A DNA stretch of 64,000 nt from Thalassovita aquimarina (lineage in GTDB: Bacteria; Pseudomonadota; Alphaproteobacteria; Rhodobacterales; Rhodobacteraceae): contig NZ_JADMKU010000004.1 of NCBI RefSeq assembly GCF_018219815.1, positions 124,001-188,000 of the forward strand. The letters run 5' to 3'. Below are positions 1 through 8,240 of this stretch, piece after piece. Positions within the stretch are counted from its first letter, which is position 1. Each line of letters starts with the position of its first letter. Position numbers and translations under genes: made by a program. The notes beneath the pieces are model-generated. The model ran no database searches and was not told where the DNA came from. It worked only from the letters and a program-made list of their open reading frames with translations.

Positions 1-2
1 CA

Positions 3-152
3 GTGATGATCCAATCCCTTCCCGATACCCCGCACGAGGCACTGCCCAGCCCCCTGTTCCGCACCGCCTTGGACGCACGTCTGATCGACAGCGTCATCGG
101 CCCGACCAAGGATGTCCCCCAGCCAGAGGAGCGCGAAGATGTGGCTGTCTGA
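3..152 (+). CDS. C-terminal tail of an upstream gene (unidentified)
   Basis: An open frame enters the window from the left and stops with TGA at 150-152, overlapping the phnM start codon by 14 bases. About 49 residues are visible, ending in an acidic stretch (PEEREDVAV). The overlap and strand suggest it is the preceding gene of the phosphonate operon. I do not recognise the tail as PhnL, PhnN or any other named Phn protein, so no function is assigned. A GTG and an ATG at 3-8 are in frame, so a very short separate ORF cannot be excluded. Confidence 0.45.
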   Translation: MMIQSLPDTPHEALPSPLFRTALDARLIDSVIGPTKDVPQPEEREDVAV

Positions 153-1320
153 TTTCACCCTCATCCTGCCCGACCGTGTGGTCGATCACGGTTCGATCCG
201 CATCGAAAACGGCCTGATCGCCGACATCGCGGAAACCCCGGTGCCCGGCGGGCTGCAAGGCCGCGGGCTGCAGATTTTTCCCGGCTTCATCGACATGCAT
301 GGCGACATGATCGAGGTCGAGATGGAACCGCGGCTGAAGGTCGATTTCCCGATGCAGGTGGCGCTGCCGCATCTCGATGCCCGACTGACGGCCTCGGGCG
401 TGACCACCGCCTATGCCGCCGTCAGCTTTTCGCGCGGGACGCGGGATGGCGAACGGCGCTTCTTCGAGCATACCAGCGGAACCATCCGCACCCTGCACGC
501 GCTGCGCGGCGACTGCCGGGTGGATCACCGCATCCATGCCCGGTTCGACATCACCTTCGACAATGCGGTCGCTGTGATTGCCGATCTGATCGCGGCGGGC
601 ACCGTCGACCTGGTGTCGCTGATGGATCACACGCCGGGTCAGGGGCAGTATCGCGACATCGAACGCCACATCGCACATGTCGCCGCCCATCGTGGCGTTA
701 GCCAGACCGAAGCGCGGCAGATCGTGACCACCAGGATCGCCGAACGCAGCCGGCCACAGCAGGTCCTGCTGGACAATATGCGCCAGGTGTCCGAGCTATG
801 CCGGGGCCATGGCGTGCCGTTGGCAAGCCATGATGACGACACCGAGGAAAAGGCCCATCTGATGGCCGAACTGGGGGCTGCCATCGGTGAATTCCCAGTC
901 ACCCTTGAAGCGGCAAGGGCCACCGCCGACCGGGGCATGATGAACGCGATGGGCGCGCCCAACGCGCTGCGCGGACAAAGCTATTCCGGTAACCTGTCAG
1001 CCCGGTAGGCCCACGCAGAAGGTTTATTGCATATCCTTGCCGCCGATTATCACCCCGGCGCGATCCTGCCTGCGTTCCAGGTCCTTGCCGGGACCGATCC
1101 CAAGGGGCTGGCGGGGGCGGCGGTGCTGGCGACGGCAAACCCGGCCAAGGCGCTTGGGCTGGATGATCGTGGCCGGTTGCAGCCGGGGCTGCGCGCCGAT
1201 CTTGCCGTGGTCGATCCCGCCGGCATGGGGCGGGTGATCGCCAGTTTTTCGCGCGGCGAGGTGATTTTTTCCAACGGATCGCTGCCCGGTCTGGCCGAGC
1301 GCGTTCAGGCGGTGGCCTGA
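139..1320 (+). pseudogene. phnM: phnM, ribose 1-methylphosphonate 5-triphosphate diphosphatase, broken by an in-frame amber
   Basis: PhnM is the metal-dependent amidohydrolase-family pyrophosphatase of the C-P lyase pathway; it acts on alpha-D-ribose 1-methylphosphonate 5-triphosphate in the cytoplasm. Family motifs are present: DMHGDMIEVE near residue 55, SLMDHTPGQ near 165 and ASHDDDTEE near 235. The ATG at 139 follows GAGGAG. Codon 290 (1006-1008) is TAG, yet the same frame continues without interruption to 1320 with clearly homologous sequence (GLLHILAADYHPGAILPAF, then ADLAVVDPAG near the C terminus). Without the stop the product would be 393 residues, about the normal family length. CAG to TAG is the simplest lesion. 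The truncated 289-residue product would lack the last third of the barrel and is unlikely to work. A sequencing error would explain it equally well. Confidence 0.85.
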
Positions 1321-1413
1321 GCCCGGAAACCGGATTGCGGCGTCAGGACCGCAAACCCGCTACCCAGTGCAGGGCCGGTTTCGGGGCCCGCCGATTGGCG
1401 CGCTGGATAACAA

Positions 1414-2595
1414 TCAGAACAGGCGCTGTCGCAAACACTGGACAAACACGCGGGCGCCGATCGCGATCAGGCTATCGGGGAAATCATAGTCGGGATTATG
1501 CAGTGCGGCACAGTCGGTTCCCGACCCAAGCAGCATCATGGCCGATTTCGACACATCGCCGAAGCGTCCGAAATCTTCCGATGCGCGCATCGGCAATTTG
1601 CCCGGTTCCGTCGGAATGTTCTCGGCCTCCAGCGCGCTTGCCAGCAATTGCGTTGCCTCGGCATCATTGTCGCAGTGGCGGAACACGTCGTGATAGCTGA
1701 TCGCGTGCTGCAGCCCGGCCTCGATCGCGGCCGCACCCACGGCGGCTTCGGCCCGCGCCACAAGCGCATCCATACCCGCATCGTTCTGGGTGCGAAGCGT
1801 GACCCAAAGCTCCGCCTGCCCCGGCGCGACGCCGAAGGCGGGTTCGCCGACCCGCGCATGGGTCACGGTCACCAGGGAAAAATCGGGGTCCGATGGCACG
1901 CCCCCCGTCCCCAGCCCCGTCAGCAAGGGCATCAGCCGTGACATGGCCGGAACCGGTGACAGTCCGGTTTCGGGCTGGGACGCATGCGCGGTCCGGCCGG
2001 TCAGGGTGATCTTCATCCCGCGCGACGCACAGGCCATCGCGCCCGGTTCCAGCGCCGCGTGGCCGAAACGAAGGCCCGGCATGTTGTGCAACGACAATGC
2101 GTAGTCCGGCGTGATCTCGGCGAACCTCGGATCGGCGATGACCTTGGCCGCGCCCGCGCCGTCTTCTTCGGCGGGCTGGAACAGCAATATGGCCCGCCCC
2201 CGGACCGGCCGGTTGGCCCCAAGCCAGCGGGCGACGCCAGCCAGAATGGCCATATGCCCGTCATGACCGCACAGATGGGCCTTGCCCTGAACCTCGGACC
2301 GATAGGGCACGTCGCCCAGTTCCTCGATCGGCAACGCATCGAGTTCGCAGCGCAGAAGGATCGACGGACCGTCCTCGGCCGCCTCATAGACGGCAGCGAT
2401 CCCATGACCGCCCAGCCCGGCAAGGACACGGTCGGGTTTCGTCGGCGACAGCATCTCGACAACCCGTTTGGCGGTTTCGGCCTCTTCGCCGGAAAGTTCG
2501 GGATGACGATGAAGATCACGCCGCCATTCCGTCAGAGCCGCAATATCGGCGTTGCTCGGAAAACCGGGAGCGAAAGCATTATCCTTCGGGGGCAT
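1414..2595 (-). CDS. M20-family amidohydrolase (hippurate/N-acyl amino acid hydrolase-like)
   Basis: A 393-residue zinc peptidase-family protein that probably removes an acyl group from an N-acyl amino acid or similar amide in the cytoplasm. The family's metal-binding motifs are visible: CGHDGHM near residue 110 and QPAEEDGAGA near 142. The dimerisation-domain start (ITLTGRTAHASQPETG) follows, and the length is normal for the M20D subgroup. It lies on the opposite strand between phnM and phnC and therefore interrupts the phosphonate operon. Similar hydrolases occur beside phosphonate loci, but its substrate cannot be read from the sequence. The start ATG at 2595 is the first in the frame. Confidence 0.85.
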   Translation of the reverse strand: MPPKDNAFAPGFPSNADIAALTEWRRDLHRHPELSGEEAETAKRVVEMLSPTKPDRVLAGLGGHGIAAVYEAAEDGPSILLRCELDALPIEELGDVPYRSEVQGKAHLCGHDGHMAILAGVARWLGANRPVRGRAILLFQPAEEDGAGAAKVIADPRFAEITPDYALSLHNMPGLRFGHAALEPGAMACASRGMKITLTGRTAHASQPETGLSPVPAMSRLMPLLTGLGTGGVPSDPDFSLVTVTHARVGEPAFGVAPGQAELWVTLRTQNDAGMDALVARAEAAVGAAAIEAGLQHAISYHDVFRHCDNDAEATQLLASALEAENIPTEPGKLPMRASEDFGRFGDVSKSAMMLLGSGTDCAALHNPDYDFPDSLIAIGARVFVQCLRQRLF

Positions 2596-2735
2596 ACCGT
2601 CTCCATCGCGCTATTCGACGTTCAGGCATTCAATACAGGTCATGCGTCCAACCGCAACCGGGGAAAGCGGCAGGGCCGGCGCGTTCGCGACCAACGTTCA
2701 CCGGCTCGGGGCCCGCCCCTGCCCCGTAACCGTTT

Positions 2736-2762
2736 TGTCATTATCGAGAGACGGATTTGTCA
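2736..2762 (+). promoter_or_regulatory. Possible Pho-box-like repeat upstream of phnC
   Basis: TGTCA occurs at 2736-2740 and 2758-2762, each preceded by TT, exactly 22 bases apart (two 11-base turns), about 70 bases before the phnC start. PhoB boxes are built from TGTCA-type half sites with 11-base spacing. The middle repeat is missing here, so this is only a candidate for phosphate-starvation control. Confidence 0.35.
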
Positions 2763-2830
2763 TTCCGACGAGACGGGGATGTTACCGGCGATTCTTACAA
2801 CGGGCACAGGAATCATTCGGATGAATCGCC

Positions 2831-3649
2831 ATGACCGCTGCACTGATCCTGAACGCCGTTTCCCGCCATTTCGGCAACACCAAGGCCGTCGACAGTGTCT
2901 CGCTGTCCATCCAGCCGGGTCAGTTCGTCGGAGTCATCGGGCGTTCGGGCGCCGGCAAATCCACCATGCTGCGGCTGATCAACCGGCTGATCGATCCCAC
3001 CGCGGGGTCGATTTCCTTCGGCGCGACCGACATTACCGCGCTGAAAGGCAAGGCGCTGCGCGACTGGCGCCGCGATTGCGCAATGATCTTCCAGCAGTTC
3101 AACCTCGTCGACCGGCTCGACGTGCTGACCAACGTGCTGATCGGGCGGTTGGCCGAACATGGCTTTGCCAGTTCCATGGCGATGCGGTTTTCCGACGCGG
3201 AACGCACAATGGCGATCCAGGCGCTGGACCGGCTGGACATGGCGCCCAAGGCGCTGCAGCGCGCCGGCACCCTGTCGGGCGGCCAGCAGCAGCGCGTCGC
3301 CATCGCCCGCGCCCTGGTGCAGAAACTGCGCATCATGCTGGCCGACGAACCCATCGCCTCGCTCGATCCGGGCAATGCGACCCGAGTGATGGAGGCGCTG
3401 CGCAGCATCAATTCCGAGGACGGGCTGACCGTTCTGGTCAACCTGCACACGCTCGACACCGCGCGGGCCTATTGCGACCGGATCGTCGCCATGCGCTTCG
3501 GCCGGGTGATGTTCGACGGCACCGCCGCCCAGCTGACCGACGATGTGGTGCGCGACATCTACGGATCGGACGGATTGGCCGAATTCAACGAAGCCGTCAC
3601 CTCGACCTCGATCAAGGCCGGGGCGCATCCCGCACCCATTCCCGCCTGA
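2831..3649 (+). CDS. phnC: Phosphonate ABC transporter ATP-binding protein PhnC
   Basis: Cytoplasmic ATPase of the phosphonate importer, 272 residues. It has the Walker A motif GRSGAGKST (about residue 37), the ABC signature LSGGQQQR (about 149), Walker B IMLADEP followed by IASLDPGNA, and the H-loop in VNLHTLD. It is the first gene of a + strand run phnC-phnD-phnE1-phnE2, with phnD starting 34 bases downstream. The gene itself looks intact, in contrast to phnM and phnE2 on either side. Confidence 0.94.
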   Translation: MTAALILNAVSRHFGNTKAVDSVSLSIQPGQFVGVIGRSGAGKSTMLRLINRLIDPTAGSISFGATDITALKGKALRDWRRDCAMIFQQFNLVDRLDVLTNVLIGRLAEHGFASSMAMRFSDAERTMAIQALDRLDMAPKALQRAGTLSGGQQQRVAIARALVQKLRIMLADEPIASLDPGNATRVMEALRSINSEDGLTVLVNLHTLDTARAYCDRIVAMRFGRVMFDGTAAQLTDDVVRDIYGSDGLAEFNEAVTSTSIKAGAHPAPIPA

Positions 3650-3683
3650 TCCCCCACCACTCTGCAATCCACGGAGAAAGACC

Positions 3684-4604
3684 ATGAAACTGCTGACCAC
3701 CGCCGCCCTCGTGGCGCTTATCGCTGCCCCGGCCGTCGCCGAAGGCTGGAAAGACGACTACCAGGTCGTCAAGTTCGGCATCCTGTCGGGCGAAAACGAA
3801 AAGGACCGGCTGCAGCGCAACGAACCCCTGCGCGCGTTTCTGGAAAAGAAGCTGGACGTGAAGGTCGAGATTTTCACCGCCGGCAACTATGACGGCGTGA
3901 TCCAGGCCATCGCCGCCGACCAGATCGAGGTCGCCCGCTTCGGTTCGTCCTCCTATGCCGCCGTCTACACCGCCACCGATGGCGGCGTGGTGCCGACCCT
4001 GACCGCGCAGAAGAAGGACGGCAACACCGGCTATCATTCGATCGTGGTGAGCCGTTGCGACAGCGGCATCAAATCGCTGGCCGACGCCAAGGGCAAGGTC
4101 CATGCCTTCGCCGAACCCGACTCGACCTCGGGCTATGCGGTTCCCTATTTCAACATGAAGGAACGGCTCGGCTTCGTTCCCGAGGAACATTTCGCCGCCA
4201 CCCCGTTCTCCGGCTCGCACGAAGCCGGCGTTCAGGGCGTCGTCAACGGCACGTTCGACACCGCCTCGACCTGGCAGAACAATGACGCCAACGGCATCCC
4301 GCAGCGGATGGAAGCCAAGGGCATGATCGAATCCGGCGTCGTCTGCAAGATCTGGGAAAGCCCGGAAATCACCTCGGGGCCCTGGACCTTCCGCAAGAAC
4401 CTGCCGGCCGACATGATCGAGGACATCACCGCCGCGATCGAGCAATTCCCGAGCGCCGACGAAGCAGGCTGGAAGCTCTATTCCTCCTTCGATCCCGAAG
4501 ACAGCAACCCCACCACCGGCTTTGCCCGCGTCGACCACGAACGTTACCAGTGGATCGTCGACATGCGCCAGTGGATGAAGCGCCAGCGCCGTGCCGGTTC
4601 GTAA
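3684..4604 (+). CDS. phnD: Phosphonate ABC transporter periplasmic binding protein PhnD
   Basis: A 306-residue periplasmic solute-binding protein that captures phosphonates (2-aminoethylphosphonate type) and presents them to the PhnE permease. Its N terminus is a typical signal peptide (MKLLTTAALVALIAAPAVAE). The body carries the PhnD family signature region AFAEPDSTSGYAVPYFNM. The start ATG at 3684 is preceded by GGAGAAAG. A stable hairpin follows the gene before phnE1, which fits the usual excess of binding protein over permease. The gene is intact. Confidence 0.94.
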   Translation: MKLLTTAALVALIAAPAVAEGWKDDYQVVKFGILSGENEKDRLQRNEPLRAFLEKKLDVKVEIFTAGNYDGVIQAIAADQIEVARFGSSSYAAVYTATDGGVVPTLTAQKKDGNTGYHSIVVSRCDSGIKSLADAKGKVHAFAEPDSTSGYAVPYFNMKERLGFVPEEHFAATPFSGSHEAGVQGVVNGTFDTASTWQNNDANGIPQRMEAKGMIESGVVCKIWESPEITSGPWTFRKNLPADMIEDITAAIEQFPSADEAGWKLYSSFDPEDSNPTTGFARVDHERYQWIVDMRQWMKRQRRAGS

Positions 4605-4617
4605 TCAACGCAAGCGG

Positions 4618-4645
4618 GGGCGGGTCATCAGGACCCGCCCTTCTT
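4618..4645 (+). terminator. Hairpin between phnD and phnE1
   Basis: GGGCGGGTC (4618-4626) pairs with GACCCGCCC (4632-4640) around a 5-base loop, followed by a short pyrimidine run TTCTTCT. It may act as a partial terminator or an mRNA-stabilising hairpin that raises PhnD over PhnE. Confidence 0.55.
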
Positions 4646-4667
4646 CTGTCCAAACGGACCGGAATTC

Positions 4668-5612
4668 ATGCCCCATACCGCCGCTTTTTCCGCTACCCCC
4701 GCCCTGAACGGCCCGGGTGCCATCGCCGCCTTCGAACGCGACTTCGCGATTCAGCGCCGCAGAGCGCGGATCAACTGGACCATTGCGTCGGCGCTATTCC
4801 TGTTCCTGTTCATGGCCACCGCCTGGCTGGGCGATTTCTTCAAGGTGACGCAGGTGTCGCTGCCCGACGGATCGCGCGAATGGCGCTGGATCATCGGTGC
4901 GGGGCTACCGCGGCTGGGCGAATATGTTGAAAAGACGCTGCCGGTGCTGCGTTGGGACACGTTCGGCGCCGATCTGGCCGAATGGTTCTTGCGCTGGAAG
5001 GTCTGGGTCAAACTGCTGATCGAAACCATCCTGATCGCCTTCATGGCGACCGCCTTCGGGGTGATCGGCGGCTTTCTTCTGTCCTTCCCGGCGGCGCGCA
5101 ACCTGTCGCCCAACAAGTGGGTGCTGTGGGTCAGCCGCCGCTATCTGGAAATCGCCCGCACCGTGCCGGAACTGGTCTGGGCACTTATATTCGTTTTCTG
5201 CTTCTCGGTCGGCCCGATGGCGGGCGTTATGGCCATCGGGCTGCATGCCTGCGGCGCGCTTGGCAAACTGTATTCGGAAGTTAACGAAAACATCGACATG
5301 CGCCCGCTTGAGGGCGTCAAGGCGGCGGGCGGTAGTTGGTTCGACCAGATCCGCTATGGCGCGGTGCCGCAAGTGCTGCCGAACATCATCAGCTACACGC
5401 TGCTGCGCTTCGAAATCAACGTCCGGTCGTCGTCGATCATCGGCTATGTCGGCGCAGGCGGACTGGGCCAGGAAGTCAGGACGGCGATGAGTTTCCAGGA
5501 ATATACCGACCTGTCGGCGCTGTTCCTGATCATCTTCGCCATGGTGGGACTGATCGACTTTGGTTCGGAAAAGCTTCGCCACCGCATCATCGGACTTGGA
5601 GAACGGGCATGA
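4668..5612 (+). CDS. phnE: Phosphonate ABC transporter permease PhnE (first copy)
   Basis: An inner-membrane permease subunit of 314 residues. Hydrophobic segments include a stretch near residue 40 (ASALFLFLFMATAW), one near 120 (LLIETILIAFMATAFGVIGG) and one near 170 (LVWALIFVFCFSVG). The cytoplasmic EAA loop that contacts PhnC is seen as EGVKAAGGSWFDQIRYGAVP, followed by GYVGAGGLG, both characteristic of PhnE. The stop overlaps the ATG of the second permease gene (ATGA at 5609-5612), so the two are translationally coupled. Confidence 0.92.
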   Translation: MPHTAAFSATPALNGPGAIAAFERDFAIQRRRARINWTIASALFLFLFMATAWLGDFFKVTQVSLPDGSREWRWIIGAGLPRLGEYVEKTLPVLRWDTFGADLAEWFLRWKVWVKLLIETILIAFMATAFGVIGGFLLSFPAARNLSPNKWVLWVSRRYLEIARTVPELVWALIFVFCFSVGPMAGVMAIGLHACGALGKLYSEVNENIDMRPLEGVKAAGGSWFDQIRYGAVPQVLPNIISYTLLRFEINVRSSSIIGYVGAGGLGQEVRTAMSFQEYTDLSALFLIIFAMVGLIDFGSEKLRHRIIGLGERA

Positions 5613-6461
5613 ACGTGACCCCGCAGCAGATCACCAAGGCCCGCGAAGCGATGCCGCTGGCCTTCCGCGAACCGCTGCCGGTGCGGCTGCGCCGCGCTGT
5701 GGGCGCTTTTCGCAGCGCTGTTCGGCTATTGCCTGTGGGCCTTCAACTTCTCGCCCGCGCGCATCTGGGAGGGCATTTCGCGCTTCGGCGATGTGCTGGG
5801 CTTCATGTTGCCGCCCGATATCTGGCAAAGCTGGGCGGAGTTTTCCGAGATCGCCAAGGGCCTGGGCGAAACCCTGTCGATGGCCTTCCTCGGCACGCTT
5901 CTGGGCGCGGCCATCGCCTTGCCGCTGTCCTTCCTAGGCGCAAGGAACATCAACCGGCTGAATATCCTGCGCCTCGGGGTCCGGCGGGGTTACGATTTCA
6001 TCCGCGCATTTGAAACGCTGATATTGGCGCTGATCTTCATCCGCGCCTTCGGGCTGGGCCCGCTGCCCGGTATCCTCGCCATCGCGGTCAGCGAGATCGG
6101 CACCTTCGCCAAGCTGTTTTCCGAAGCGATCGAGAACACGTCGGAAAAACCGATCGAGGGCTTCAGGGCCTCGGGCGGATCACGGTTGCAACAGATCCGT
6201 TTCGGCCTGTTGCCGCAGGTCAACCCGGTGATCCTGTCTGTGCTGCTCTACAATTTCGAATCCAACGTCCGATCCGGCACCATCCTCGGGATCGTCGGGG
6301 CGGGCGGCATTGGGTTCCTGCTGTCCGACCGGATCAGCGCCTATAAATGGGACGAAGCCTGGTCGATCATCTTCCTGATCATCATCATGGTCTATGTCAT
6401 CGATTACCTCAGCGGCATCCTCCGCAAGCGGATCATCGGCACATGGGAAGCCGCGAAATGA
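5609..6461 (+). pseudogene. phnE: phnE2, second phosphonate permease, frameshifted near its N terminus
   Basis: The ATG at 5609 overlaps the phnE1 stop and opens a frame reading MNVTPQQITKAREAMP and on to RLRRA at about 5690-5697. After that point the PhnE-like protein continues in a different frame: WALFAALFGYCLWAFNF (a membrane helix), then the EAA-type loop IEGFRASGGSRLQQIRFGLLP and GIVGAGGIG, ending at 6461. One extra base, or two missing, between about 5690 and 5700 separates the two parts. Joined, they give about 284 residues, normal for PhnE. The downstream frame has no good start before 5793, so an active full-length subunit is unlikely unless this is a sequencing error. Confidence 0.8.
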
Positions 6462-6512
6462 ACCGGACAGCGGCCGGTTGCCGGCCCCGCGCGGCTTCCC
6501 CCAGTGGCGTAG

Positions 6513-6748
6513 GTGGTGAATTGTGACCATATCGGCACCGGTTCGTGGATCGTCGCGGCGGCGGTTGTGACGAGGGCCGTGGCGCCTTATACGGTAGTGC
6601 GCGGGGCGTTCCGGCCCGCTTCATCAAGCGGCGCTTCTCCGAAGCGCGGGCCTAGGCGCTGCACAACATGGCCTGGTGGGACTGGCCGCGGGAAGATACG
6701 CCGCGACGCTCCCGATATCCGGACGCTGAGCGTGGATCCCTAGATTGA
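6513..6748 (+). pseudogene. Remnant of a hexapeptide-repeat acetyltransferase
   Basis: Two frames here carry consecutive pieces of a left-handed beta-helix acetyltransferase. The first frame (from 6513) reads HIGTGSWIVAAAVVTRAVAPYTVV, the hexapeptide repeats and the usual APYTVV end. The next frame continues as GVPARFIKRRFSEARA, hits TAG at 6653-6655, then MAWWDWPRED, the C-terminal signature of xenobiotic/phosphonate-cluster acetyltransferases. So it has one frameshift near 6600, one stop, a missing N-terminal half and a deviating C terminus. Such acetyltransferases commonly sit in alphaproteobacterial phosphonate operons. It is not expected to make a functional protein. Confidence 0.75.
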
Positions 6749-7299
6749 AAAACATCACTGCCGACCCGCCCCCCGCACCGCGCCGCCGCAAGGTGATCGA
6801 CAACGGTTTCCTGGTACTTCTGGCCTTTACCGTCGCCGGTGGTATCGGCGTGATGGTGAAATCCGGTATCGGCCGGGTCGGCGAAATCGCGGTCGAGACG
6901 CTGGGCTTCATCGCGGTGCTCAGCCCAAAGATCGCCGCCGGCGTCTTCATCGCCGCCACCCTGCCGTTGATCCTGCCCCGCGACCGTGTCGCCGCCTGGA
7001 TCGGGCGCAACAGCGGCTTGCGCGGGCTGAGCATCGCGATGCTGGCGGGCATGGTGATCCCCGGCGGGCCAGCGATGACCTTCCCGCTTGCCGCCGGATT
7101 TGCCGCCGCCGGCGCCGATCTGGGCGCGATCATCGCCTTCGTGTCGGGGTGGAGCCTTTTGAGCCTCAACCGCACATTGATCTGGGAGTTTTCCTTCCTG
7201 CCGCATGACATGGTGGCGCTGCGCTGGATCGTAAGCCTGCCGCTGCCGGTGCTGCTGGGGTTCGCGGTGCGGCTGCTACCTTGGAGGGTACGCGCATGA
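6745..7299 (+). CDS. Permease half-protein A (UPF0718/DUF318-like)
   Basis: A 184-residue membrane protein with about four or five hydrophobic segments (FLVLLAFTVAGGIGVMV, IAAGVFIAATLPLILP, LSIAMLAGMVI, LGAIIAFVSGWSLLSL, LPVLLGFAVRLL). The motif IPGGPAMTFPLAAGFAAAGA recurs in modified form in the next protein, so the two look like halves of one two-repeat permease of the UPF0718 (ArsP/YraQ-like) type. The stop overlaps the start of the second half (ATGA at 7296-7299). The first in-frame start is TTG at 6745 with a weak ribosome site; GTG at 6793 is an alternative. The transported substrate is unknown. Confidence 0.7.
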   Translation: MKNITADPPPAPRRRKVIDNGFLVLLAFTVAGGIGVMVKSGIGRVGEIAVETLGFIAVLSPKIAAGVFIAATLPLILPRDRVAAWIGRNSGLRGLSIAMLAGMVIPGGPAMTFPLAAGFAAAGADLGAIIAFVSGWSLLSLNRTLIWEFSFLPHDMVALRWIVSLPLPVLLGFAVRLLPWRVRA

Positions 7300-7781
7300 A
7301 CATACTCATCGGTTCGGCGCTGATCTGCGGCATGGCGGTCTGGCTGTTGCTGCAATTGCCCAACGCGGAATGGCGGCGCGCCTCGATGGTGGCCTCGGTG
7401 CAGATGCTGAAATTCATGCTGCCCCGCATGGTGGCCGCGCTGCTGGGCGCAGGGTTCTTCGCCGAACTGCTGCCCGAAAACCAGGTTGAGACGATGTTCG
7501 GCGACGCGGCAGGGATGACCGGGCTGTTGCTGGCCACGGCGATGGGGCCGCTGACACCTGGCGGCCCTTTCGTCAGTTTCGCCATCGCGGCGGCGGCGCT
7601 GAAGACCGGGGCGTCGCCGGTCGCCGCGCTGGCCTATGTCACATCGTGGTCGCTGTTTTCCCTGACCAAGATCCTGGCGTATGAATTGCCGCTGATGGGG
7701 CGGCACGAGGTCATCGCCCGGTTCGCGGTCAGCTGGCCGGTGCCGCTGGTCGTGGCAGCGGTGGGGATGCTGTTTTACTGA
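7296..7781 (+). CDS. Permease half-protein B (UPF0718/DUF318-like)
   Basis: A 161-residue membrane protein that starts at ATG 7296 after a strong GGAGG at 7283-7287, overlapping the previous stop. Hydrophobic segments include LIGSALICGMAVWLLLQLP and the C-terminal VPLVVAAVGMLFY. TPGGPFVSFAIAAAALKTGA matches the PGGP-containing stretch of half A, and TSWSLFSLTKILAYELPL matches SGWSLLSLNRTLIWEFSFL of half A. This shows an internal duplication split into two genes, presumably forming a heterodimeric permease. It converges on the hydrogenase operon, with which no functional tie is visible. Confidence 0.7.
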   Translation: MNILIGSALICGMAVWLLLQLPNAEWRRASMVASVQMLKFMLPRMVAALLGAGFFAELLPENQVETMFGDAAGMTGLLLATAMGPLTPGGPFVSFAIAAAALKTGASPVAALAYVTSWSLFSLTKILAYELPLMGRHEVIARFAVSWPVPLVVAAVGMLFY

Positions 7782-7799
7782 CGCGCCGCCGAAATGCCG

Positions 7800-8240
7800 C
7801 TAAACGTTGCCGTACCCGGCCAGCCAAGCGAAGAAAAAATCACAGGCCCGGTCGAGATTGCGCTGCGCCCGCGGGCTCAGCCCTTCCTTGACCTCGCCGA
7901 ACTCCACGCCACTGATCGCCATGACATGGGCCGCCGGCCTTGCGCCATAAAGCGTTGCGGCCAGCGTCAGCACGGCCTCGGGCGACAGGCTGTGACTGCC
8001 GATATCGGCGGCGGTGTCGCTTTGCGCCCCGGTAAAACGGAACGCACCGTCGCCGCCGATCAGCGCATCGGCGAACACCACGCAATCGGCACCGGCCACG
8101 TCGAACGCGTGTTCGACGGTGAGCTGGTAATCGCTCAGCACCGCGACGCCGGGCGGCCCGGCCCGTTCGATCCGCTCCGCGAAGGCCGGGCCCAGCCCGT
8201 CATCGCCGCGCCCCGGATTGCCGTAGCCGATCAGCAGCAT
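7800..8240 (-). CDS. hoxW: HoxW, hydrogenase large-subunit maturation endopeptidase
   Basis: A 146-residue cytoplasmic protease of the HycI/HoxW family. After nickel insertion it clips the C-terminal extension from HoxH. It has the family N terminus GYGNPGRGDDGLGP with the metal-sensing acidic residue, the central DALIGGDG segment and the conserved His in GSHSLSP. It is the last gene of hoxFUYHW, and its ATG shares one base with the hoxH TGA (TGATG at about 8240), which indicates coupled translation. No hyp nickel/CN insertion genes lie within this window, so these must be elsewhere. Confidence 0.9.
   Translation of the reverse strand: MLLIGYGNPGRGDDGLGPAFAERIERAGPPGVAVLSDYQLTVEHAFDVAGADCVVFADALIGGDGAFRFTGAQSDTAADIGSHSLSPEAVLTLAATLYGARPAAHVMAISGVEFGEVKEGLSPRAQRNLDRACDFFFAWLAGYGNV

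Noticed and set aside
1027-1320. The 3' part of phnM as a separate small gene starting at TTG
   Set aside because: It is in the same frame as phnM and continues the PhnM sequence without a gap, so it is the end of the broken gene.
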